Source: Cellulophaga sp. L1A9 (GTDB taxonomy: Bacteria > Bacteroidota > Bacteroidia > Flavobacteriales > Flavobacteriaceae). From it: a stretch of DNA of 64,000 bases. Both the position numbers and the translations under genes were made by a program. The notes under the pieces were generated by a model. That model saw nothing but the letters and a program-made list of their open reading frames with translations, was not told the DNA's origin and ran no database searches. Location: the NCBI RefSeq assembly GCF_009797025.1, contig NZ_CP047027.1:2046001-2110000 (forward strand), read 5' to 3'. Below, in pieces: positions 27,387 through 36,901 of this stretch. Every line of letters starts with the position of its first letter. Position 1 is the stretch's first letter.

Positions 27387-28505
27387 TTATTTATCTTTTT
27401 CGGGATCTAATACTCCCGCTTGTTTTGCTCTATTTTCCCAATTTTTACGGGCGAGTGATTGTAAATCCGCTACATTATCACTTTCATCCATAATTTCAAG
27501 TCCCAATAACGTTTCAATAACATCTTCTAAGCTCACTAAGCCACTCACAGAACCATATTCATCTACTACTAAAGCGATATGCTCTCTTTTGGCTATAAAT
27601 GTTTCAAAAAGCTCTGGGATAGGTGTACTTCTTTTTGTAATTAAAAGATCTCTTCGAATTTCAGATAATGGAATATCATCATTCTTATTTATAATTTCTT
27701 CTAAAATAACATCCTTAAGGACAAATCCAGTGATGTTGTCTACATTATCTGTGTATACGGGGATACGTGAAAACCTTAACTTAGGGTTCTCTTCAAAAAA
27801 AGTACGAATAGTTTTTTTATCAGAAGCAATTTTCATGACTGCTCTTGGTGTCATTACATCTTTAACTAAAACTTCATCAAAACGAAGTAAGTTTTTAATT
27901 ATGGTCGATTCTGATTTTAGAAATACCCCTTCTTCATGAGCAATATCGGTCATGGCTGTAAAATCTTCTCTGCTTAGTACACTGCCGTGATGTCCTTTGC
28001 CGCCAACCAATTTGGTGAACAATTGAAGCACCCAAAGTAAGCCTGTCCATTTTAATCCTAAAACCATTATTTTCAATGTTTTAGCTGTAAAATTTGCAAG
28101 TTGTCTCCAATAGGTTGCGCCTATAGTTTTTGGGATAATTTCTGAAGCAATTAAAATAAGGATGGTCATAACCGTAGAGACAATACCTACCATAAGATCT
28201 TCGGTAAAAGTGATGCCTAAAATAGAACGTTGCGTTGTGCCGTATAATTCAGCATAAGCAACTTTTGCCTGTACCCCAACTAAAATTGCACCTACCGTAT
28301 GGGCAATAGTATTTATAGTAAGAATTGCAATAAGCGGCTTATCTACATCTTTTTTTAACTCTTCAAAAGTCTCCGCATACGATTTTCCATCTTTTTTCGC
28401 GACATTGATAAATGTAGGGGTAATGCTCAGCAATACCGCTTCTAAAATGGAACATAAGAATGAAAAGAAGATTGATATTACTGCATAAAAAACCAGAAGA
28501 CCCAT
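27387..28505 (-). CDS. CNNM/CorC-type membrane protein with CBS pair
   Basis: A 372-residue inner-membrane protein of the CNNM/HlyC-CorC group, linked to Mg2+ or Co2+ export or homeostasis. The DUF21 (CNNM) membrane domain spans about residues 1-180 with four helices (FYAVISIFFSFLCSILEAVLLS, AILTINTIAHTVGAILVG, STVMTILILIASEIIPKTIGATYW). Two CBS motifs follow (VKDVMTPRAVM, FSRIPVYTDNVDNITGFVLKDVI, HIALVVDEYGSVSGLVSLEDVIE). The C-terminal transporter-associated CorC domain is missing; only a short tail follows the CBS pair, a common shorter form. Confidence 0.88.
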   Translation of the reverse strand: MGLLVFYAVISIFFSFLCSILEAVLLSITPTFINVAKKDGKSYAETFEELKKDVDKPLIAILTINTIAHTVGAILVGVQAKVAYAELYGTTQRSILGITFTEDLMVGIVSTVMTILILIASEIIPKTIGATYWRQLANFTAKTLKIMVLGLKWTGLLWVLQLFTKLVGGKGHHGSVLSREDFTAMTDIAHEEGVFLKSESTIIKNLLRFDEVLVKDVMTPRAVMKIASDKKTIRTFFEENPKLRFSRIPVYTDNVDNITGFVLKDVILEEIINKNDDIPLSEIRRDLLITKRSTPIPELFETFIAKREHIALVVDEYGSVSGLVSLEDVIETLLGLEIMDESDNVADLQSLARKNWENRAKQAGVLDPEKDK

Positions 28506-28566
28506 AAAACTATATTTGAATGACTAAGATACCATTTATTTAAAAACTCAATGGTGCTTAAAAAAG

Positions 28567-28584
28567 GATAAAATTAATTTTATC
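28567..28584. repeat. 18-base perfect palindrome between hemB and the CNNM gene
   Basis: GATAAAATT joined to its exact complement, AATTTTATC. It has no T-run tail and would form only a weak AT hairpin, so it may be a protein-binding site or chance in AT-rich DNA. Confidence 0.35.
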
Positions 28585-28606
28585 ACTACGAGAAATTGCA
28601 ATTTTG

Positions 28607-29593
28607 TTACATTAATTTTACGGCATCTTTTGAAAAGTAGCTCGCTATAATGTTTGCTCCAGCTCTTTTCATGGCCATCAATTGCTCAATCATTACTGCA
28701 TCGTGGTCTAACCAGCCTTTTTCAGCAGCAGCTTTAAGCATTGCATACTCACCACTTACTTGATATACCGCTACTGGAACATCTACTTCGTTTTTAATTT
28801 CACGAACAATATCTAAATAACACAATCCCGGTTTTACCATGACAATATCTGCGCCTTCTTCAATATCCATTTGTGTTTCCCGTATGGCTTCAAAACGGTT
28901 GGCATAATCCATTTGATACGTGTTCTTGTTTTTAGGAACATTTTCTTGATTCACAGGTGCAGAATCTAAAGCATCACGAAAAGGACCGTAAAAAGCACTT
29001 GCATATTTGGCGCTATAGCTCATAATACCCGTATTGATAAAACCTTCGTCTTCTAAAGCTTCACGAATAGTAAGTATTCTACCATCCATCATATCACTAG
29101 GGGCAACAAAATCTGCTCCCGCTTGTGCGTGTGAAACACTCATTTCTGCTAAAATTTCAGCAGATTCATCGTTTAAAATTTGCCCATTGGAAACAATCCC
29201 ATCATGGCCAAAAGAAGAATAGGGATCTAAAGCTACATCGGTCATGACCAACATATCTGGACAAGCATTTTTTACTGTTTTAATGGCGCGTTGCATTAAT
29301 CCTGAGGCATTTACTGCTTCTGTTCCTTTATTATCTTTTAAATGATCTGGTACTTTTACAAAAAGTAACACTGAACATAAACCCATGCTCCATAGTTCTT
29401 TTACTTCTTTCTCTAAGATATCTAAGCTAAGTCGGTAATAATTTGGCATTGAAGCAATCTCTTCTTTTACACCTTTTCCTTCTACCACAAAAAGCGGCAC
29501 AAGAAAGTCACTCGGCGTTAATATAGTTTCGCGTACTAAGCTTCGTATGGCCTCTGATGTTCTAAGTCTTCTATTTCGTATTAATGGGTACAT
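28607..29593 (-). CDS. hemB: Delta-aminolevulinic acid dehydratase (porphobilinogen synthase)
   Basis: Joins two 5-aminolevulinate molecules into porphobilinogen, step two of tetrapyrrole synthesis after ALA. It has 328 residues. The two Schiff-base lysines are K196 (SYSAKYASAFYGPF) and K254 (VMVKPGLCYLD). The zinc-type triple-cysteine motif is replaced: the DVALDPYSSFGHDG segment has A121, D123 and D131 where zinc enzymes have cysteines, which places it in the Mg/K-dependent class. A -7 element lies just upstream. It is separate from the main hem cluster, divergent from the ABC/M1 genes. Confidence 0.97.
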   Translation of the reverse strand: MYPLIRNRRLRTSEAIRSLVRETILTPSDFLVPLFVVEGKGVKEEIASMPNYYRLSLDILEKEVKELWSMGLCSVLLFVKVPDHLKDNKGTEAVNASGLMQRAIKTVKNACPDMLVMTDVALDPYSSFGHDGIVSNGQILNDESAEILAEMSVSHAQAGADFVAPSDMMDGRILTIREALEDEGFINTGIMSYSAKYASAFYGPFRDALDSAPVNQENVPKNKNTYQMDYANRFEAIRETQMDIEEGADIVMVKPGLCYLDIVREIKNEVDVPVAVYQVSGEYAMLKAAAEKGWLDHDAVMIEQLMAMKRAGANIIASYFSKDAVKLM

Positions 29594-29618
29594 TGTATGA
29601 TAATTTTAAGAATACAGA

Positions 29619-29626
29619 CAAAGATA
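29619..29626 (-). promoter_or_regulatory. -7 promoter element of hemB
   Basis: Read on the minus strand: TATCTTTG, a perfect TAnnTTTG match, 25 bases upstream of the hemB ATG. Confidence 0.45.
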
Positions 29627-29746
29627 AAGCAACCAATAAAAAAATCCCACGATATTAAGTTTTAAAAAAATGATGAATATTGTAACAAAATCTACATTGA
29701 GGCTACTAACGATACAATCACAGTTAATAAGAAAAACCAGAAGACT

Positions 29747-30622
29747 ATGCTTTCCATCAAAAATTTGAATAAAACCTATCCGAACGGAACAAAAGCGTTA
29801 AATAATGTAAACCTTGAAATTAGTAAGGGTATGTTTGGTTTACTAGGGCCAAATGGCGCAGGTAAATCTACTTTAATGCGTACTATTTCAACGTTACAAG
29901 TGGCAGATAGTGGGACTATAGATTTTAATGGAATAGATGTTTTCAGTCAGCCAGAAGAATTGCGTAAAGTACTCGGGTACCTTCCCCAAGATTTTGGCGT
30001 GTATCCAAAAGTATCTGCAGAAATGATGCTGAATCATATTGCAAAGATTAAAGGCATTCATACTACAAGCGATCGTAAAGCATATGTATCTGATTTATTA
30101 AATAAAGTAAACCTTTATAAGTTCAGAAAACGAAACTTGGGAGATTATTCTGGGGGTATGCGTCAGCGTTTTGGAATTGCTCAAGCATTAATTGGGAGTC
30201 CAAAACTTATTATTGTAGATGAACCTACTGCAGGTTTGGATCCTTTAGAGCGCAACCGTTTTCATAATTTGTTAAGTGAATTAGGTGAAGAAGCTGTGGT
30301 AATACTTTCAACACATATTGTAGATGATGTAGTCAACCTTTGTACAAATATGGCGGTGTTTAATGAGGGTGCTGTAGTGGTGCAAGGACATCCACAAGAA
30401 TTATCAGATTCATTAAACGGAAAAGTCTTTCGCAAGAGTATTGATAAAAGCGAGGTCGAAAAATACCAATCAGAATATTCAGTATTATCTACCTATTTAC
30501 GCAGTGGTAATATGAATGTAAATGTTTTTAGTGATGTACCTCTTGGTGATGGATTTGAACCTGTGAATAATGACTTAGAAGATTTCTATTTCTACAGTAT
30601 TAACCAACCTCAAACGGTGTAA
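29747..30622 (+). CDS. ABC transporter ATP-binding protein (partner of ABC/M1 fusion)
   Basis: A 291-residue ATPase of the DrrA/ABC-2 type. Walker A LLGPNGAGKST, Q-loop YLPQDFGVYP, signature YSGGMRQRFGIAQAL, Walker B KLIIVDEPTAGLD and the H-loop STHIV are all intact. The last about 75 residues form an accessory domain. It is followed 2 bases later by the permease/peptidase fusion, its evident membrane partner. The leader 29594-29746, shared with the divergent hemB, holds no clear consensus promoter for this gene. Confidence 0.92.
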   Translation: MLSIKNLNKTYPNGTKALNNVNLEISKGMFGLLGPNGAGKSTLMRTISTLQVADSGTIDFNGIDVFSQPEELRKVLGYLPQDFGVYPKVSAEMMLNHIAKIKGIHTTSDRKAYVSDLLNKVNLYKFRKRNLGDYSGGMRQRFGIAQALIGSPKLIIVDEPTAGLDPLERNRFHNLLSELGEEAVVILSTHIVDDVVNLCTNMAVFNEGAVVVQGHPQELSDSLNGKVFRKSIDKSEVEKYQSEYSVLSTYLRSGNMNVNVFSDVPLGDGFEPVNNDLEDFYFYSINQPQTV

Positions 30623-30624
30623 TT

Positions 30625-33600
30625 ATGAAAGAGATATTCTTATTTGAACTAAAATATCGGTTACGAAGACCGGCTACTTACATTTATATTTTTTTGATGT
30701 TCATTATCCCGTTACTCATGGCGGTATTTGCAGATTCATCAACAGCACAATTTACCAATAGTCCTAATGCCATTATAGGAGTTCTTGGAGGGATGAGTGT
30801 TTTAGGATTATTCTTTTATGCGGCCATAATGGGGGTTGCAGTGTTCAGGGATGAAGATCATAAAACGGCACAAACCTATTTTACATTTCCTATTACAGAG
30901 AAGAGTTATATTTTAGGTCGTTTCTTTGGTAGTTTTACTATTGTAACCTTTATGAACATTGGGGCAATGCTAGGTGCAATGGTAGGTTTTGTGATTGGTT
31001 CATTGTTAGACCGATCCGACTATGGAACTTATACGGCTTTTAATTTTGCATCTTATTTTTGGCCTTTCTTATATTTTATGATGTTTAATGCGTTTTTCAT
31101 CGGAAGCCTATTCTTCTCTTTGATGACCTTCTTTAAGCGCATGTCAATTTTATATTTAGGGGGTATTGTATTGCTTATTTTAACCATTGCTTCTGCTCAG
31201 TTATTATCTAGTCTAGATACAGAATGGTTAAGTGTTTATGTAGATCCGTTTGGAGAAACTGCGCATGGGTATTTGACCAAATATTGGTCTATTGATGAGC
31301 TCAATACAACGCAATTATCACTTACAGGGAAACTAGCGATAAACAGGTTGCTTTGGTTGGGTATTTCATTAGTTATATTCCTTACTACCTTATTTCGCTT
31401 TTCATATAAAGGATTTTTAAACTCGTCTAAAAAGAAAAAATCTGTTGAAAGTGGCGAAGCATATGCGCCCACATTTGTTTCGGAAAAAATTACTCAGGTT
31501 TTTACGAAAAAATCACGTTGGGAAAACCTTTTATCCTTAAGTAAAATAGAATTCCTTTCTATTGTAAAAGAAACAGTTTTCATTATTTTAATTGTAATGG
31601 GGGTTATTGTTGCAGGGTTTATAACCTTTCAGTCCAATCAGATTTATGGAACGCCATCATTGCCATTAACACGCTACATGGTTTCGCAGATATCTAGTGG
31701 AATATCTTTGTTCTCTGTTATTATTTTGGTGCTTTATGCGGGGGAAGCGGTACACAGAACTCGTAAAAACAAAACCTTTGAATTTTATGATGCCTTACCC
31801 GTAAGTAATTTAACCTTATATGTTTCAAAAATTGTTGCACTAATAGGAGTGGCTATTGTGCTGACACTTTTAAATGTAGTAGTGGGTATGTTGTACCAGA
31901 CATTTAATGGGTATTTTAACTATGAGTTAGGGATGTATTTGACGTATAATTTTACAAAAATTTTTCCAACATATTTAATGACGGTATTGTTGGCTTTCTT
32001 CATCCATGTTTTGGTTAATAATAAATTTTTGGGTCACTTTTTAGTGATTGTAATTTATGTTGGTCTGCCTTTATTATTTGGTTTAGCCTTTAAAACGTCT
32101 AATCCGTTATTAATATTTGGAAATACGCCAGGTAGTTTTTTAAGTGATTTAAATGGCTTTGGCCATTATATGGTGGGAGAATTCTGGATCAACCTATATT
32201 GGGTTTTATTTACGTGTATTTTAGCGACCATAGGAATCGTGTTCTGGAACAGAGGGTTCTATTCTTCCGCTAAAGAGCGATTGCGTATTGCTAAATCACG
32301 TTTCTCTGGTAAAGTCATTGGGTTAACTTTTTTCTTTGTACTATCTTTTGTTTCTGTGGGGGCATATGCGTACTATAACCTTAAGGTATTAAACCAATTA
32401 GAAGACGGGAACTATAGTGAGCATCTAAATGCAGAAGCAGAAAAAAAATACGGTAAATATATTGATAAGCCGCATTTACAAGTCATTGCTTTAAAAGCAT
32501 TTGTAGATATCTATCCTGAAGAACGGAGTGTAAAAGCTAAAGGAGAGTTTACTGTTACGAATAAGTTTAACGTTCCTATTGATACATTATTGATGGAATT
32601 GAAATTCCCAATTGCTGATACAAAAATTGATCAAGTGTTGTATAACGGGCAGGAATTAAAACCTTTTTTAAAGGATGAAGAGTACCGCATGTTCATCTAT
32701 AAATTACCAACGACCTTGCAACCTAAAGATACAGCATATTTAACGGTGAAAACATCAGCAAATACGCATGGCTTTTCAAATGATAGAGAAACGGCTCTAT
32801 TAAACAATGGTTCTTTCTTTACAGATGCTATTTTCCCATCATTTCATTATGATCGTGTATTAAGTGACAATGGAGTTAGAAAAAAGTATGGACTAGAAGA
32901 ATTAGACTATTTATATGCTCCGCGAACAGATAGCATCGCTTTAAGAAAAAATTTATTTAACGAAGACAGTGATTATATGACTTTTGAGGCTACGGTAAGT
33001 ACCAGTAGTAATCAAATTGCAGTAGCTCCTGGAACTTTGATTAAACAATGGAAAGAAAATGAGCGTAGCTATTTCAATTATAAATTGGAAGAAAAAACAG
33101 ATTATTTCTTCAGTTTTGTTTCTGCTGCCTATGAAGTAGAAAAGGATACATGGACAGCGCCAAGTGGAAAGAAAGTGACTATTGAAATTTATCATTCTCC
33201 AAAGCATAAAAAGAATTTAGAGTATTTTATAAAAGGAGTGAAAATAGCCTTAGACTACAATTCAAAGAATTTCTATGAATATCCATATTCTGTAATTCGG
33301 GTGATTGAGTTTCCGGCACATTCTAATTATGCGCAATCATTTGCTACGACAATACCCTATTCTGAAGATTTTGGATTCGTGGCAGATTTTTCAAAGGCAG
33401 AAGACTATAATTATGCATTTAGAGTTACTTCCCATGAAGTAGCACACCAATGGTGGGGTCATATTGTAACACCTAGTAAAACTTCTGGAGCAAATATAAT
33501 TTCAGAAACGCTAGCAGAGTATGCTTCATTAATGACCATGAAACAAGAGTATGGGGAAAACGGAATTAAATCATTTCTAAAAAATTCCTTAGATAAATAT

Positions 33601-34230
33601 TTGCGGGATCGTCAGTTTAGTTTCAAGCCAGAACGCTCTTTAATTAACGTAGAAACCGGTCAGTATATTTGGTACGAAAAAGGCTCTATGATTATGTATG
33701 ATTTACAAGATGTTTTAGGCGAAAACGTTGTGAATAAAGGGCTAAAATCTTTTCTTGAAGAATTTAAGTATAATCAAAAAGGATATTATGCTAGCTCAGA
33801 AGATTTGTATAAAGCTTTATATGCAGTTACACCAGATTCTTTAAAATATAAAGTTGATGATGGGTTTAAAGAGATTGTTTTATATGAAAATAGGGTGATG
33901 GAAGCTAAAACGAAGAAGTTAGATACTGGTAAGTGGGAAACTACCTTTATTGTAAATTCTAAAAAAATCTATTATGATGATAATGGTAAAGAGAAAAAAA
34001 TAGATGATAAAAAGAACTTAGTAGATATTGGTTTATTTGGTGAAGACATCACTAATGAAGACGGTGTAACGATTAAGAACCCATTTTACTTCAAATTAGA
34101 TTGGTTAAAAGCGGGCGACAATACATTTACAGTTATCACAGATGAAAAGCCACTAAAAGCAGGTATTGACCCTTACAATAAACTAATAGATCGTAATTCA
34201 GACGACAACCTATTAACGGTAGAAGAATAA
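30625..34230 (+). CDS. ABC-2 permease fused to an M1 family metallopeptidase
   Basis: A 1201-residue fusion. Residues about 1-245 and 300-580 are two ABC-2 permease blocks of about six helices each, joined by a charged linker (NSSKKKKSVESG). From about residue 600 a periplasmic aminopeptidase-N-like M1 module follows. The zinc site is intact: H937-E938-x-x-H941 in SHEVAHQWWGH, with E961 (IISETLAEY) as third ligand. The spacing between the second His and the Glu is 19 residues, one more than classical M1 enzymes. The layout is a known Bacteroidota family, but its substrate is not known. It presumably exports or processes a peptide, or senses one; that is inference. Confidence 0.92.
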   Translation: MKEIFLFELKYRLRRPATYIYIFLMFIIPLLMAVFADSSTAQFTNSPNAIIGVLGGMSVLGLFFYAAIMGVAVFRDEDHKTAQTYFTFPITEKSYILGRFFGSFTIVTFMNIGAMLGAMVGFVIGSLLDRSDYGTYTAFNFASYFWPFLYFMMFNAFFIGSLFFSLMTFFKRMSILYLGGIVLLILTIASAQLLSSLDTEWLSVYVDPFGETAHGYLTKYWSIDELNTTQLSLTGKLAINRLLWLGISLVIFLTTLFRFSYKGFLNSSKKKKSVESGEAYAPTFVSEKITQVFTKKSRWENLLSLSKIEFLSIVKETVFIILIVMGVIVAGFITFQSNQIYGTPSLPLTRYMVSQISSGISLFSVIILVLYAGEAVHRTRKNKTFEFYDALPVSNLTLYVSKIVALIGVAIVLTLLNVVVGMLYQTFNGYFNYELGMYLTYNFTKIFPTYLMTVLLAFFIHVLVNNKFLGHFLVIVIYVGLPLLFGLAFKTSNPLLIFGNTPGSFLSDLNGFGHYMVGEFWINLYWVLFTCILATIGIVFWNRGFYSSAKERLRIAKSRFSGKVIGLTFFFVLSFVSVGAYAYYNLKVLNQLEDGNYSEHLNAEAEKKYGKYIDKPHLQVIALKAFVDIYPEERSVKAKGEFTVTNKFNVPIDTLLMELKFPIADTKIDQVLYNGQELKPFLKDEEYRMFIYKLPTTLQPKDTAYLTVKTSANTHGFSNDRETALLNNGSFFTDAIFPSFHYDRVLSDNGVRKKYGLEELDYLYAPRTDSIALRKNLFNEDSDYMTFEATVSTSSNQIAVAPGTLIKQWKENERSYFNYKLEEKTDYFFSFVSAAYEVEKDTWTAPSGKKVTIEIYHSPKHKKNLEYFIKGVKIALDYNSKNFYEYPYSVIRVIEFPAHSNYAQSFATTIPYSEDFGFVADFSKAEDYNYAFRVTSHEVAHQWWGHIVTPSKTSGANIISETLAEYASLMTMKQEYGENGIKSFLKNSLDKYLRDRQFSFKPERSLINVETGQYIWYEKGSMIMYDLQDVLGENVVNKGLKSFLEEFKYNQKGYYASSEDLYKALYAVTPDSLKYKVDDGFKEIVLYENRVMEAKTKKLDTGKWETTFIVNSKKIYYDDNGKEKKIDDKKNLVDIGLFGEDITNEDGVTIKNPFYFKLDWLKAGDNTFTVITDEKPLKAGIDPYNKLIDRNSDDNLLTVEE

Positions 34231-34256
34231 TAAGAATTTTAATGTTATAGTTTAGT

Positions 34257-34286
34257 AAAAGCAAGGACAGGTTCCTTGCTTTTTTA
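34257..34286. terminator. Bidirectional terminator between the ABC/M1 and YchJ-like genes
   Basis: An 11-bp stem (34257-34267 with 34273-34283) around a 5-base loop, A-rich before and T-rich after. It serves the two convergent genes. Confidence 0.85.
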
Positions 34287-34676
34287 GTCTTCAGCTAAGC
34301 CCAAATACATCCAATTCCCATTTTCTTTTACAAATGCAGATTTTTCATGGATTACTTCAACTTTTCCTTGATCAAAATAATACGCATTAAAAGTTACAGT
34401 CCCTTCTGTATCGGTTGCTTTTCCTTTTTTGGTAGCGCATACTTCAAGCCGAATCCAATTCACAGATTTTGCCCACTTTTCAATAGCCTTTTTCTCTTTA
34501 GTAGGTCGAGTAGTACTATGGTGACTATTCATTAAATAATCCCCGTTTGCCATGGTAAAGGCGGTATACCTTGATCGCATTAATTGCTCAGCTGTCTCTA
34601 CCGTAGAAAGCTTGTTATGTGCGCGCTCGCAGCAGGTGTTGTATGATTTGTTAGAGCCACATGGACATTTTATCAT
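34284..34676 (-). CDS. YchJ family SEC-C motif protein
   Basis: A 130-residue cytosolic protein. It begins with a SEC-C-type zinc motif (CPCGSNKSYNTCCERAHNK) and continues as the YchJ family domain: LMRSRYTAFTMANGDYLMNSHH, EKWAKSVNWIRLEV, EGTVTFNAYYFDQGK and HEKSAFVKENGNWMYLG, an NTF2-like fold. Its function is unproven; SEC-C motifs bind zinc and often contact ribosomes or SecB. It ends inside the terminator hairpin and is divergent from the EamA transporter gene. Confidence 0.88.
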   Translation of the reverse strand: MIKCPCGSNKSYNTCCERAHNKLSTVETAEQLMRSRYTAFTMANGDYLMNSHHSTTRPTKEKKAIEKWAKSVNWIRLEVCATKKGKATDTEGTVTFNAYYFDQGKVEVIHEKSAFVKENGNWMYLGLAED

Positions 34677-34743
34677 AATGTTTGCTTTGTTTGGTTTAAT
34701 TCGTGTAATTATTCAGAGATTTGCATCCTCAAAAAAAATAAGA

Positions 34744-35637
34744 ATGAATAACCATTTAAAAGGGGTGTTTTATGTTGGTATTGGTGCTGCAAGTTATGGA
34801 ATACTCGCCACTTTTGTAAAGTTTGCCAATAACAATGGTTCGGGAACCGCTGGTCTTGCTTTTGCGCAATATTTCTTCGGAGTATTAGTACTGTCATTAT
34901 TATCCTTTATATTTTCAAAAAAAAATACAGAATTAGTAGATAGGAAGGCATTAAAAAACGATAAGCTTAAACTGGTAGCTTTTGGTTCTTTCTTGGGGCT
35001 TACTAGCAGTTTTTATTATTTATCCATTCAGTATATTCCAGTTTCTGTAGGAATCATTCTTTTAATGCAAACCATTTGGATGGGTGTTGTGCTCGAGTTT
35101 TTTATGAATAGAAAACTAGTAACTCAAAAGAAAATAATTGGTGCCGGTGCAGTAATTATTGGAACATTGTTAGCCGCTAAAATATTTGAAGTAGATGCTG
35201 CTTTAAATCTTAAAGGATTGGTTTTTGGTTTACTTGCTGCAGTATGTTATACGGGAACATTATATGCAACGAGTAGTGTAGCATTAGAGCTTCCACTATT
35301 TACAAGGAGTAAGTATTTAATTTTTGGGGGTTTAATAGTCACTATACTATTTTGGAATGTTCAGATTATTTCTGATTTTGATTGGTGGGTGTTTTTAAAA
35401 TGGGGTGCTTTTCTAGGTTTTTTTGGCACCATTTTACCTCCCATATTATTCAATAAGGGAATTCCTATAATCGGTACTGGTTTAGGAAGTATCATATCCG
35501 CGTTAGAAATCCCTATTTCCGTACTAAGTGCTTATTTAATCTTACACGAAGAGATCAGTCGTTTGCAATGGCTTGGGATTCTTATTATTCTAATATCAGT
35601 AGTTTTTATTAATGTAAAACCTAAGAAGAGGGTGTAA
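34744..35637 (+). CDS. EamA/DMT family transporter
   Basis: A 297-residue inner-membrane protein with about ten helices in two EamA repeats (roughly 5-135 and 150-290). GVFYVGIGAASYGILATFVKFA opens the first repeat and LKGLVFGLLAAVCYTGTLYATS the second; the conserved SAYLILHEEISRLQWLGILIILISV closes it. The open frame extends upstream to 34552 inside the YchJ-like gene on the other strand. The ATG at 34744 (MNNHLK) is chosen because it opens directly into the first helix and the upstream codons look like antisense. Substrate unknown: probably an amino acid or drug-type metabolite. Confidence 0.87.
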   Translation: MNNHLKGVFYVGIGAASYGILATFVKFANNNGSGTAGLAFAQYFFGVLVLSLLSFIFSKKNTELVDRKALKNDKLKLVAFGSFLGLTSSFYYLSIQYIPVSVGIILLMQTIWMGVVLEFFMNRKLVTQKKIIGAGAVIIGTLLAAKIFEVDAALNLKGLVFGLLAAVCYTGTLYATSSVALELPLFTRSKYLIFGGLIVTILFWNVQIISDFDWWVFLKWGAFLGFFGTILPPILFNKGIPIIGTGLGSIISALEIPISVLSAYLILHEEISRLQWLGILIILISVVFINVKPKKRV

Positions 35638-35677
35638 TGTTGTTTTTTGTCTTCCATACTTTTAATGGGGCTATTGT

Positions 35678-36901
35678 TTACTTGCCAATATTTCCAATCC
35701 AAGTATAGGCAACCATCATCATAAAGATGATTAATTGCGTGAATAGTAATGTGGTAAATAAAGGACCGATAAAAGCTACAAGGATCATGGTACATCCGTA
35801 AGCAATTCCTAAGACTCTTGGTTTCTTTTTTTGAATTAATAAGGCTCCTGGTAGCGGAATTAAAGCGCAAATAAATGCGATGCCTAATGTTAGCCCATAT
35901 TGAATACCAAAGGCATAGAATAAAGTGATAGAGATTAGGCCTAATAACGCTAATCCTCCGAAAACAAAACCGCTTATTTTTTCATTTTTATTGAGTAAGA
36001 ACTTACCATATTTATCAAAATTAAGAATGGTATTAGAAAGTGGTTCCATGATCCATCCGCCAAGGGCAAATAGCAGGTAGGCTACAATTAACGGTATGGC
36101 TACATAAGATAAACCTGCGCTATCCAACAGGCTAACAGCTACTCTATAAGCAATATATAATCCTATAATAAATACCCATTGGTTTTTTGATGACTGTTTT
36201 GCCATCCAAAAAGAATATTTTAAATACCATCTGTAAATTGGATTTTTGCTTTTCAAGGCGGTTGTCATGCCTTCTCTAGCGTATTCAAAATTAGGATCAA
36301 ACTGTAACGCTTGTCTAAAATGTTCTAGTGCTTTTTTATGATTTCCGTTTTCCAATTCTACCCAACCTACATTGGCGTGTGAGTAGCTGTCTTCTGGGTT
36401 GTCATATAAAATATCTTCAACCGTCTGGTCTGCTTCAGGGATTCTATTGAGTTTGGTGAGTATCTGTGCTCTGAGATTTAGGCAGTAGGCATTTTTAGCA
36501 TCAATCTTTAAGCCTTCATTTACAGATTCTAAACCCTCTTCAAATTTTTTCTTTTGAAGTAATAAGCCGGCTTTAAGGCCAAAGAGATCTGCATCATAGG
36601 GGTTTATGGCAATAGCCATATCTATAAACTTACGAGATTCCGAAAAATTATCTTGTTGTAACTTGATTTTTGCTTTTAAATAAAAAACATTCGCATCGTT
36701 TGGGCTGTCGTGCAAAAGACTTTCTGCAATTGACTCTGCTTCGTCTAATTGTTTTTCGTTCAAATAACAAATAGCCAAATAAAACTTACTAGTTAAATCC
36801 TCGTGATCTTCGGTAATAGCTTTTTTAAAATAATCAATGGCATCTTTTATACGCCCTAATTCAAATAACTGAATCGCTCTATCTCTATGTACGGACTCCA
36901 T
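35678..36901 (-). CDS. TPR-repeat membrane protein, partner of the AAA+ gene
   Basis: A 407-residue protein. Residues about 1-215 are tetratricopeptide repeats (RAIQLFELGRIKDAIDYFKKAI, FYLAICYLNEKQLDEAESIAESLL, SYSHANVGWVELENGNHKKALEHFRQAL). Residues about 235-400 hold about six hydrophobic helices (WVFIIGLYIAYRVAVSLL, YVAIPLIVAYLLFALGGWIM and others). So it is an inner-membrane protein with a soluble TPR arm. The start overlaps the stop of the AAA+ gene by one base (TAATG), which indicates translational coupling. The pair probably forms one complex; function unknown. Confidence 0.82.
   Translation of the reverse strand: MESVHRDRAIQLFELGRIKDAIDYFKKAITEDHEDLTSKFYLAICYLNEKQLDEAESIAESLLHDSPNDANVFYLKAKIKLQQDNFSESRKFIDMAIAINPYDADLFGLKAGLLLQKKKFEEGLESVNEGLKIDAKNAYCLNLRAQILTKLNRIPEADQTVEDILYDNPEDSYSHANVGWVELENGNHKKALEHFRQALQFDPNFEYAREGMTTALKSKNPIYRWYLKYSFWMAKQSSKNQWVFIIGLYIAYRVAVSLLDSAGLSYVAIPLIVAYLLFALGGWIMEPLSNTILNFDKYGKFLLNKNEKISGFVFGGLALLGLISITLFYAFGIQYGLTLGIAFICALIPLPGALLIQKKKPRVLGIAYGCTMILVAFIGPLFTTLLFTQLIIFMMMVAYTWIGNIGK

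Noticed and set aside
34552..34743. Upstream extension of the EamA transporter frame
   Set aside because: It is antisense to the YchJ-like gene and adds a sequence without membrane or family features; the ATG at 34744 is the better start.
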